Source: CAVPXC01 sp963709505
GTDB taxonomy: Bacteria; Chloroflexota; Anaerolineae; JAAEKA01
Direction: 5' to 3'
Assembly: GCA_963709505.1 (NCBI GenBank)
Contig: CAVPXC010000012.1
Coordinates: forward strand, 186,001-250,000
Length of the DNA stretch: 64,000 nucleotides
Shown here one piece after another: positions 18,154 through 25,014 of the stretch (its first letter is position 1; every line of letters starts with the position of its first letter). A model generated the notes under the pieces. The model was not told the DNA's origin and did no database searches. It saw nothing but the letters and a program-made list of their open reading frames with translations. Made by a program: the position numbers and the translations under genes.

Positions 18154-18783
18154 ATGACCGACCACGAACAGATTCTCGCCTCCCTGCGTAAACAAGAACG
18201 CGCCGTCACGCACCCGCCCGCCTGGGAGACGCGGCGGTGCTTTAACGACCTGGCCGAACGCTTCACCGCCTCTCTGACCGCTGGGGCCGGCGAGGTGCAC
18301 CGCGCCGCCGGCCTGGCCGAGGCGCTCGACGTCCTGGGCCAGCTGCTAGCCGAGCTGCCAGCGCGCCAGGTGGCGGTCAACGCCGAGCCACCGCTGGATG
18401 GCATCGATCTGGCGGCCCGCTGGCCGGACGTTGTGTGGTACATCACCGGCCAGTCAAGCACCGAACAGCGCGCTTTCTGTGCTACCGCCGACGCCGGCAT
18501 CACAGGCGTCGATGCCGCGCTGGCGGAGACAGGCACGCTGGTCGTAAGTAGCGGGCCGGGCCGAAGCCGGCTCGTGTCGCTGCTGCCCCCCGTACACATC
18601 GCCCTGGTGGCTACCTCCTGCTTGACCACCGACATCTTTACCTGGACCGCGACGCGCGGAGGCGCCATCCCGTCATCCATCACCCTGATCAGCGGCCCCA
18701 GTAAAACCGCCGACATCGAGCAGGTGATTGCTATCGGTGTGCACGGGCCGAAGCGGCTGATTGTGATCCTCTACGACAAGTAG
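18154..18783 (+). CDS. lutC: LUD-domain protein LutC
   Basis: A 209-residue LUD-domain protein corresponding to the third component of LutABC, required for L-lactate oxidation. Family features are ADAGITGVDAALAETGTLVV (glycine-rich loop near residues 110-130), RLVSLLPPVHIALV, and the closing STADIEQVIAIGVHGP-like segment, here KTADIEQVIAIGVHGPKRL, which is the most conserved part. The start is the ATG at 18154. It lies 10 kb from lutAB, which is unusual: these three are commonly one operon. Downstream is the RiPP-like locus on the same strand, with 260 bases between. Confidence 0.88.
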   Translation: MTDHEQILASLRKQERAVTHPPAWETRRCFNDLAERFTASLTAGAGEVHRAAGLAEALDVLGQLLAELPARQVAVNAEPPLDGIDLAARWPDVVWYITGQSSTEQRAFCATADAGITGVDAALAETGTLVVSSGPGRSRLVSLLPPVHIALVATSCLTTDIFTWTATRGGAIPSSITLISGPSKTADIEQVIAIGVHGPKRLIVILYDK

Positions 18784-19044
18784 CCGGATGCCATCTTACC
18801 TGTACCCTCAACTGTAATCCAATCGTAATGGAAAGGATATTGTCTTGTATTGCTGGATGTGAGAAAATAGTTCTATGGATAGATAGTGCTCGATAATTCA
18901 TGCATATATACTATCATCAATCTCTGGCACCACCCGATAAGCTCCGATCTCCCACTGCCCTATTAGGCTCGTGGTTGTCTTACGCCTCTTTACCTGCTTC
19001 CGGAGTGTTGCCTGGCGGCGCCAGCCAGATAGGTAGCTTCATCC

Positions 19045-19998
19045 ATGGACTCTGCCATCGCGTTCAGCTGTTATACCTTCCACGACGTGTCCATTGCTAT
19101 AGCGTCAGACCATCAGGAATTGTCCGATGCTCTGCACGCTCGGCTCAGGTCGATCGCCTCGGCTCGACAGAGTGTCTGTGACATTGTCTTTGAGTTTCGT
19201 GGCGTCTCCAGTCCCAGCAGACATAACGTGCCCGGGCCCTCAGGCCGCACACGACCCATCCATTCGGTGCCGCTAGGGCAAGCCAGCTATGCGGCCGAGC
19301 AGGATCAGCTTTATGTTGTCTGCGATAATCGAATAAGAGTTCTTTGTGACTTGCGCCTGAACCGCACTGTGGTCTCCTATGTGCGCTCGGACCCTCAGAG
19401 CGTTTCCCTTGCCGCTCACGCGATGTTCACTACGGCGCTGAGCGAGCTGCTGAAGCGCAGAAGGCGCTTTAGTGTGCGTGTTGCTGGTCTTGGTGCGGTT
19501 GGCACGGGTCTCTTGTTCCCCAGCGCCTCAGACGCCGACAAATCCATGCTGATCGCCGCCCTGATGAAGGCCGGATTTGACTTTGTGGCCGAAGACATGA
19601 TCTTTCTGGAGCAGAACCCCAGTGGTTTGTCCATGCTGCCTTTTCCAGACGGCTTGGGAGGCGCAGCTACCGCATTGGCTCCCCCATGCCGTCCGTCGGC
19701 TGTCGTGTTTCCACGGGCTACCGATGCAGCGCGCAGCAGAATCGCCAAGCTGAATCCGGATGAAGCGTTGTCCGAGCTTCGACCCAATGTCCTGCATACC
19801 GAACCGCGATCCTCCCAGGAGCATCTGGACCTGCTGACCGCGCTGGTCAATGGGTGTGGCTGCTACCGGCTCGAAATGGGGCGCGATCAAGAAGACTTGC
19901 CGAACCTTCTACGCAGCTTGACAAACAGAAGGAGTGGTTCATTCCCTACCTTCAGCCAGTCGAACCAGCGGGCCACCAAGACCGCCGGCGCGGTCTAG
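19045..19998 (+). CDS. HprK-related protein with degraded P-loop (RiPP locus)
   Basis: A 317-residue relative of the HprK-type serine kinases found in peptide-modification loci. The layout matches: an N-terminal beta domain, a central LLKRRRRFSVRVAGLGAVGTGLLFP strand-loop, then a P-loop position and FDFVAEDMIFL (family form: YLSDDMVLL). The P-loop reads PSASDADKS (about residues 159-167) instead of GxSGxGKS: the glycines are lost while Lys and Ser remain. The usual His before the P-loop is also absent. It may be a pseudokinase or a regulatory partner of the intact kinase at 23493-24494. No good ribosome site precedes ATG 19045. The nucleotidyltransferase gene follows closely on the same strand. 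Confidence 0.65.
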   Translation: MDSAIAFSCYTFHDVSIAIASDHQELSDALHARLRSIASARQSVCDIVFEFRGVSSPSRHNVPGPSGRTRPIHSVPLGQASYAAEQDQLYVVCDNRIRVLCDLRLNRTVVSYVRSDPQSVSLAAHAMFTTALSELLKRRRRFSVRVAGLGAVGTGLLFPSASDADKSMLIAALMKAGFDFVAEDMIFLEQNPSGLSMLPFPDGLGGAATALAPPCRPSAVVFPRATDAARSRIAKLNPDEALSELRPNVLHTEPRSSQEHLDLLTALVNGCGCYRLEMGRDQEDLPNLLRSLTNRRSGSFPTFSQSNQRATKTAGAV

Positions 19999-20074
19999 TC
20001 CTTGCTTCCCCGGCGTGTGCGAAGCCGGCGGCCAGCATTGGTTTTCTGAGCTGATTCGTATCGAGGACTTCCGA

Positions 20075-21116
20075 GTGAGACCCGAGGATCAATTGCTGAT
20101 CGCCTGCACAAGACAGGACTTCCGAGACATCCACCAGACGGCGGTGGTACAGCTTGAGCGAGACACTGCTGTCAACTGGCACTACGTGGTGGCAACAGCC
20201 ACGCGCCACAATGTTGCCCCAATCGTGTACACCAACCTGGTACTTTGCGCTCACTCCAGCTTGGCAATTCCTCCCGGAACGTTGCAACAGTTCGAGCAGT
20301 TGTGTTACCGCAACGTCGCCTTGATGTCGGGAGTAGCCGTCAAGCTGGCGGAAGGCCTAACCTATCTACGCAGTCAGTCTATCGACGTGATGCTAATCAA
20401 GGGCGTCGCCCTAGAAGTGCTGGTATACAAACAGCCCTGGTACACGGTGCACGACGTGGACCTGGTGCTGCGCCGCCGGCGAGAGGACTTGACCCCGCGA
20501 TGCGGCCGAAATCGGGCACTTCTTCCACAAGCTCCCCGGCGTAGAATATGACTACTTCGAGCATCATGATGTGCAGATGAACGGCATGCTGGCAGTGGAT
20601 TTCCACCGAATCTGGCAGGATGCGAGACAGATCGACTACCACGGCCAGCCCGCCTGGGTGATGGCGCCGGAGGACATGCTGATCTCGATCTGCATCAACA
20701 GCTGCCGCAAGCGTTTCTTCCGGCTCAAGTCGCTATTTGATATCGCCGAGACGGTGCGTATCTGCGGGGAGATAGACTGGCCCGCACTGCAAGCAAAGGC
20801 GGCCCACTACCAGGTGAGCTCTATCGTATATGCGGCGCTGCTTGCAACCCGCGACACGCTTGGATGCGACCTGCCTGGCGGCGCGCTGGAAGGACTCCGT
20901 ATCGACCGGGCGAGAGCCTTAGCGATCGCCTACTTTGTCAGGCGGTTCAGGGACCGCCAATCGTTTGCCGATCTATCCTCAGGTTGGCGAGCAGCCGGCC
21001 GTGCGCTGGACAACTCGCTGGTGCTACCTTATGTCACCTATCGATGGAATCAAGTAGGACGTAAGCTGCTGTACCTGCTTTCATCCCTGCTCCGCTCCTC
21101 CGCATCGTCATCTTAA
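20075..21116 (+). CDS. Nucleotidyltransferase (NTP_transf_5 type), frameshifted
   Basis: This resembles the uncharacterised nucleotidyltransferases that accompany HprK-like kinases and PqqD proteins in lasso-type and related peptide loci. The start is probably GTG 20075 (VRPEDQLLIACTRQDF). The catalytic strand is VMLIKGVALEVLVY followed by YTVHDVDLVLRRR, matching the family G-x-A-L and D-x-D positions (DVD). The frame breaks near 20495-20530; the second part (VDFHRIWQDARQIDY...MAPEDMLISICINSCRKRFFRLKSLFDIAE) is typical of the family's helical C-terminus. About 346 residues in all. Its 3' end overlaps the convergent GNAT gene by 83 bases. Confidence 0.75.
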
Positions 21117-22101
21117 CCGGCTCGAACCCTAGACGGCTGAAGAACCGCAGCGAGGCCTCATTGCCGGCCCAGATGCTGGCATGGACCTCCCGCACACCCC
21201 AGCTCCGGAACCAACCATAGCTGCAGGCGACCAGGGCCGAGGCGATGTCGTGCCTGCGTAGCGCCGGCAGGACATAGATATCCTCAATGCTTCCAGAGGC
21301 AAAGTGCCTCATGTACCCCAACATGTGGCTGGCTGCGAGCAACAGTCGCCGCCCTGAGCCCCTTGCAGCGTGTGCTGTAACGCATGCCTCGACAAAGCCC
21401 GCGAGCCGGCCATCATGTTCGGCCACGAAAAGCCCAATATCAGGAGCGCCAAGCTTAGCGGCAACATAATGGCGCCAATCAACATCGGGAAGAAGTTCAA
21501 AAAAGCCGGCAAGCTGCTTCTGGTGTTCCACCTCCTGCCGCATCAGCTCTGCCAATTGCGGTAGATCTGCCTGACCGGCGCGGCGAGCGGCGGATATCAG
21601 CTCCTGCCGTTCTTCCAACAGCATGCGCATCCGTGTCTGCATCGGATCGAAGCCCAGGCGCCGGAACAGGCCCTGCGCCACCTGGTCGTGGCAATCCACT
21701 GCGACCTGGATCTCGGACGCCCCCATGGCTTCCAGCCAGCGGGTGCTGTTTGCCACCAACGCGCTGGCCAAGCCCTGCCGCCGCTGGGCCGGCTCGACCC
21801 ACAGGGCATCAATATGCCCTACTGTCATCGGGCGGAGAACGGCGTCGGGCCTGGCATCGGCCGAGAACAGCCGGTGGCGCGTCCACCCCCTGAGGCCGTC
21901 GTGCTGCGCCTGATACCCTCTCAGGCCGATATGGACAGCGCAATACCCCACGGCGCGGCCTTCTCTCTCGGCCACCAGAATGACGGCACCTCTGCGCCGC
22001 AATGTGGCCACGGCCCAGTTCAGCCAGCGGGGATCTTCCTGAAAGTACGGCGCTAGCTGATGCAGATCCTGCTCAGTGGCGATTCGAACGATACTTGTCA
22101 C
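21034..22101 (-). CDS. Tandem GNAT acetyltransferase
   Basis: A 355-residue protein with two GNAT domains. The first (about residues 3-165) has VGYCAVHI, HIDALWVEPAQRRQGLASALV (acetyl-CoA loop RxxGxA) and LFRRLGFDP. The second (about 175-350) has LAGFVEACV, IEDIYVLPALRRHDIASALV (the loop reads RRHDIA, with Gly lost) and LRFFSRLGFEPVKMTM. One active and one degenerate domain is therefore likely. It is the last gene of the minus-strand RiPP-like operon, 27 bases after the PqqD-like gene. It could acetylate the product, a substrate lysine or amine, or provide self-protection; none of this is shown by sequence. Confidence 0.85.
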   Translation of the reverse strand: MTSIVRIATEQDLHQLAPYFQEDPRWLNWAVATLRRRGAVILVAEREGRAVGYCAVHIGLRGYQAQHDGLRGWTRHRLFSADARPDAVLRPMTVGHIDALWVEPAQRRQGLASALVANSTRWLEAMGASEIQVAVDCHDQVAQGLFRRLGFDPMQTRMRMLLEERQELISAARRAGQADLPQLAELMRQEVEHQKQLAGFFELLPDVDWRHYVAAKLGAPDIGLFVAEHDGRLAGFVEACVTAHAARGSGRRLLLAASHMLGYMRHFASGSIEDIYVLPALRRHDIASALVACSYGWFRSWGVREVHASIWAGNEASLRFFSRLGFEPVKMTMRRSGAGMKAGTAAYVLLDSIDR

Positions 22102-22128
22102 GCTAGCAATTCCCAGTTCCCCCGTTGA

Positions 22129-22464
22129 CTACGACTCTAGCTCAGCACGCACTTGCTCGTGCGTAATCAGCACGAGTTGTTCCGTGGCCAGCTCGCCAAC
22201 CAGGTCGACAACGCTCTGCTCGGCTTGCTCCGCGGTGACGTCGTATTGAGACTCCAGCGCCTGACTAATCTCGCCCAGGGTCAGCCCTTCAGACAGCAGT
22301 AGCCAGATGCGATTGCCGCTTTCGTTAAGTGTAAAATACTGGCGGGTAAGAAGATTCAGCAGAATGCCGCTGCCTTCTTGCAGGGACGTGTAGATCACGT
22401 CGGGATGAGGCGTCACTTTGCTTTGTGCCGTTAACACGATGGATGCTCCTGTGGGATGGTGCAA
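22129..22464 (-). CDS. PqqD-family RiPP recognition element
   Basis: A 111-residue PqqD-like protein, the peptide-binding RRE that presents a precursor leader to modifying enzymes. Motifs are VIYTSLQEGSGILLNLLTRQYFTLNESGNRIWLLL (beta hairpin and start of helix), then LGEISQALESQYDVTAEQAEQSVVDLVGELATEQLV, the winged helix. It lies 12 bases after the radical SAM gene, so they are probably co-translated. Together with the 55-residue ORF at the head of the operon it is the strongest sign that this locus makes a modified peptide. Confidence 0.9.
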   Translation of the reverse strand: MHHPTGASIVLTAQSKVTPHPDVIYTSLQEGSGILLNLLTRQYFTLNESGNRIWLLLSEGLTLGEISQALESQYDVTAEQAEQSVVDLVGELATEQLVLITHEQVRAELES

Positions 22465-22476
22465 CGCTCGCGCCGG

Positions 22477-23496
22477 TCAGGCAAGTGCGGCTTGCGGTCG
22501 CGCCGGTACCAGGTCAGCCCAGGGGTGACCGTCGACGTTCCGGAGCCACTCGATTTTGCGGTAATAGTGCGAGCAATACCAGCAGGGGAAGAAGTCGGAG
22601 TTTGCCAGGGCGCCGTTGACCAACCGCTTGCGCTTTTCCTGGCGAAACTGGTCGTTTTCGTCCACAAGCCGCCGGTATGCCTGGTCGAAGCTCATCTGAC
22701 CCAGGTCGCCGATGATATCGCCGTCCCCGGCGCCGTCGCCATGGCCCGACAGATGGCAACACGTGGTCAAACGACCGTGGCAGTCCACATTGACTTCCAT
22801 TAGCTGCAAAGGATGGCAGGGGAAGATATCGGGTGTGTGGTACCCAGGCGCAATTGCGACCGGAACAGCTGCATCCTTGCGCAAGATCCAAATCTCCGCC
22901 TCAACGGCCTTGCGCTCCTCAGGCGACAGGTCCAGCTCCTGCAAGGTCGCCAGCATCGACGGCATCAAATGGCCAAAGCGCAGGCCGCGGCTGCCGAGCT
23001 GAGCCGCGAGCTGTACCATCGACCCCACTTGGCGCCGGTTATGCGCGGCGATGACCATGTTGAGCGAAAAGGGAAGATCCTCGATCACGCAGATGCTGAC
23101 CGCTTGCATCACCCGGCGGAAGGAGCCGCGGCCGCGCAGACGGTCGTGGGTATCCTCTGTCGCACCATCCAGGCTGAACGTGATGATTGAGAGGTGATCG
23201 CGGTAGGGCAAGACGGCCTGGTAGGTGGTCGTGAAGTTCCAGCCGTTGGTATTGAAGCCAAAACGGTAGCCTTCCTGGCAAGCCAGCCGCATAGCATCGG
23301 CGAAGTGGCGGTAGACGGTTGGATCGCCCCCGGTGAAGCTTACGCGGTCGAAGCCAAAGACCTTGGCCTCAGACAGTACCTTGTGCAGAATAGCCAGGGA
23401 CAAGTCGTCCCGGCCCCCGTGGCGGCCGCTGAAGCAGTGCTGGCAGGCCAGGTTGCAACGGTTGGTCAGCTCGATTACCAGGTCAGCCATCATCAC
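22477..23496 (-). CDS. Radical SAM/SPASM-like peptide-modifying enzyme
   Basis: A 339-residue radical SAM enzyme. The cluster motif CNLACQHC (Cys14, Cys18, Cys21) is followed by FTGGDPTVY, FGFNTNGW and the SAM-binding strand FSLDGATEDTHDRLRG. The C-terminal region has further cysteines, FPCHPLQLMEV, VDCHGRLTTCCHLSGHG and FFPCWYCSHYY, consistent with a SPASM or twitch auxiliary cluster. Such enzymes modify precursor peptides by C-C, C-S or C-N bond formation or epimerisation. The start overlaps the kinase stop by four bases (ATGA) and the PqqD gene follows closely, so the three are translationally coupled. The reaction cannot be deduced from sequence alone. Confidence 0.92.
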   Translation of the reverse strand: MMMADLVIELTNRCNLACQHCFSGRHGGRDDLSLAILHKVLSEAKVFGFDRVSFTGGDPTVYRHFADAMRLACQEGYRFGFNTNGWNFTTTYQAVLPYRDHLSIITFSLDGATEDTHDRLRGRGSFRRVMQAVSICVIEDLPFSLNMVIAAHNRRQVGSMVQLAAQLGSRGLRFGHLMPSMLATLQELDLSPEERKAVEAEIWILRKDAAVPVAIAPGYHTPDIFPCHPLQLMEVNVDCHGRLTTCCHLSGHGDGAGDGDIIGDLGQMSFDQAYRRLVDENDQFRQEKRKRLVNGALANSDFFPCWYCSHYYRKIEWLRNVDGHPWADLVPARPQAALA

Positions 23497-24494
23497 ACTC
23501 CCAACGCCGAGCGCAGCAACTCAGAGACCGCGATTGGATCGTCGTAGACGTCGGCGCCCAAGAGCAGATCGTAGCCGGGCGCCTGCTCCGCCAGGCATTT
23601 CAGAACTTCTAACTGCACGCGGGCTGCCTGCCGATCCACCAGGATGCCCGGGCTCTGTTGGATCAGGGCGGTGATCGACCGGGTGGCATTTGCAGGTGCC
23701 AGCCGGGTATGCAGTTCGCCTGTGATTGCGGGGAACAAGAGCGCGCTTGGCAGGCAGCTTTGCACAAATTGTCCGGGATAGACAGTCTGCAGATCGACCA
23801 GGCGCTTGCCGTCTTGCACCGCGGGCCACAAGTGCTCGTCGCCTGTTTGGGGTATGAGCCGGTCGATGGTTTCGGCGGTGAACGAAAAACCCCGGCGAAA
23901 GGCCAGGGCTTCGATGCCGTTGGGCGTCCGGCGCAGCATGATCGCATCGTCGGACAGGTAGCGCCAGCCTGCTTGCAGCAGCGCCAGCGTCAGCGTGCTT
24001 TTGCCGGAGCCGGAGGCGCCAACCACGAGACAAGACGCGTCCTCCCGGACCAGGCCGTTAGCGTGCAGGCCATAGCGCCCGTGGCGACGCAGGAGCATCA
24101 GCAGGGTAAGCAGGAAAAACTCGCGTTGGTAAGGCCACGGCGTGTCCCAGAAGCTGCCGTCCAGAATGCCGGCGCCGCAACTGCGGGCGAGGTCCAGGGA
24201 GAGGAAAGAAGCGCCGCGCTCCAGCCGGAAGCCGGACTGGGTCCGCATCACTCGCAGCGCCACCGAGGAGAACACCTCTTCCCCCGTCCCTCGGCTTGAC
24301 GGCGAGGCATCGGCGTGCTGGAACAGCAGGTGCACCTGTGGGGCCGCATCGCGGCTGTCGAGATGGACCGACACGAAGAACCGGCCCCACAGATCTTCGA
24401 ACAGAGCAGCCTGCTCGGGCTGCTGGAACACGACCCCGACCGTTACACCGCAGATGGAGTAGGTTGTGCTGATCGAGGCGTCCTGATGCGGCAT
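23493..24494 (-). CDS. HprK-related serine kinase, intact P-loop (RiPP locus)
   Basis: A 333-residue kinase-like protein. Walker A is GASGSGKS (residues 159-166), preceded by the characteristic LHANG with His144; YLSDDAIML supplies the acidic residues, and the C-terminal part has SALLFPAITG and helices. HprK-like kinases are known from lasso peptide clusters, where paeninodin is phosphorylated on its C-terminal serine. The precursor encoded 48 bases upstream ends in Phe-Ser-Pro, so its Ser54 is a plausible target; this is inference. It overlaps the radical SAM gene by four bases. No frameshift. Confidence 0.85.
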   Translation of the reverse strand: MPHQDASISTTYSICGVTVGVVFQQPEQAALFEDLWGRFFVSVHLDSRDAAPQVHLLFQHADASPSSRGTGEEVFSSVALRVMRTQSGFRLERGASFLSLDLARSCGAGILDGSFWDTPWPYQREFFLLTLLMLLRRHGRYGLHANGLVREDASCLVVGASGSGKSTLTLALLQAGWRYLSDDAIMLRRTPNGIEALAFRRGFSFTAETIDRLIPQTGDEHLWPAVQDGKRLVDLQTVYPGQFVQSCLPSALLFPAITGELHTRLAPANATRSITALIQQSPGILVDRQAARVQLEVLKCLAEQAPGYDLLLGADVYDDPIAVSELLRSALGV

Positions 24495-24541
24495 GGTTCA
24501 GCCGCACCAGGGACGAAAGATCGCGATCAGCTTGATCGCAC

Positions 24542-24709
24542 TCACGGCGAGAAGGTCTGGAAGAAGCCCGCTGTGACGGCAAACGCTTCGCCCTGTTTGG
24601 TCAGCTTGGGCTGCACAAAAGTCAGCTTCGGCTCGACGAAGGGCTGTTTCTCGCCGGCCTCTATTGCGGGCGAGGGTGGAGACGCGGGCTTGGTGTTCGG
24701 TTGATCCAT
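24542..24709 (-). CDS. Candidate RiPP precursor peptide, 55 residues
   Basis: A short ORF heading the operon, with AGGAGG five bases before its ATG (24709) and a perfect promoter 133 bases upstream. The N-terminal 22 residues are Pro/Ala/Ser-rich and polar. Then a heptad is duplicated back to back: FVEPKLT then FVQPKLT. The second begins FVQPKLTKQGEAFAVTAG, which fits the lasso-leader pattern Y/F-xx-P-x-L-xxx-G-xxxxx-T at every fixed position. The remainder, GFFQTFSP, would be an 8-residue core rich in Phe with one Thr and one Ser. Modifying candidates encoded directly downstream are the kinase, radical SAM, PqqD and GNAT proteins. No database family is claimed. A very short core and the lack of a lasso protease or cyclase argue for a different final structure. 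Confidence 0.8.
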   Translation of the reverse strand: MDQPNTKPASPPSPAIEAGEKQPFVEPKLTFVQPKLTKQGEAFAVTAGFFQTFSP

Positions 24710-24841
24710 GGTTTCCTCCTAAATTCCTGGCGGTAAAGAATGGACTTGGAGCGGGAAATGCAATGCGCCGAGAAGCCCGCCCAGACATTGCTGCGCCTTT
24801 TTGGCCAGATATCACCTCAAATTCAGCGCTAGATTGGTCAA

Positions 24842-24870
24842 ATTATAACACGACCAGTATGCAGTGTCAA
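24842..24870 (-). promoter_or_regulatory. Perfect consensus sigma-70 promoter of the RiPP-like operon
   Basis: On the minus strand TTGACA (24870-24865) and TATAAT (24847-24842) are separated by exactly 17 bases. Both boxes match the consensus fully. It gives a 5' leader of about 125 bases before the precursor ATG. Confidence 0.9.
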
Positions 24871-24951
24871 TCACCGAAGAGCGAAAAGTGAAATGCACCT
24901 AACCTGCAATTCTGGAACTCACTGGGAGGTTCGATCGAACTGCCAAACCAT

Positions 24952-24988
24952 AAGCGCCAGCCGGCCTCGAGCTGGTCAACTGGCGCTT
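24952..24988 (-). terminator. Hairpin downstream of the beta-helix protein gene
   Basis: A 9-base stem AAGCGCCAG / CTGGCGCTT with a 19-base loop lies 27 bases past the stop at 25015. The T tract is weak, so it could be a factor-dependent terminator. It also separates the surface-protein gene from the promoter of the RiPP-like operon. Confidence 0.6.
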
Positions 24989-25014
24989 CGAGGTGTCGGC
25001 GTATTCAGTCGAGG

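Noticed and set aside
17925..18716. 263-codon open frame on the minus strand
   Set aside because: Opposite lutC, which has the LUD signature at normal length.
18900..19181. Possible gene or second precursor before the first HprK-like gene
   Set aside because: No ribosome site, odd composition, and it overlaps the start of the HprK-like gene in another frame.
24498..24815. 105-codon frame over the precursor region
   Set aside because: Read in a different phase from the 55-residue ORF; Arg/Ala-rich, without a ribosome site, and it does not fit the AGGAGG and promoter position.
18900..24870. Classical lasso peptide cluster
   Set aside because: The leader motif and HprK-like kinase fit, but no asparagine-synthetase-like cyclase and no transglutaminase-type protease are encoded here, and the tail after the motif is only eight residues.
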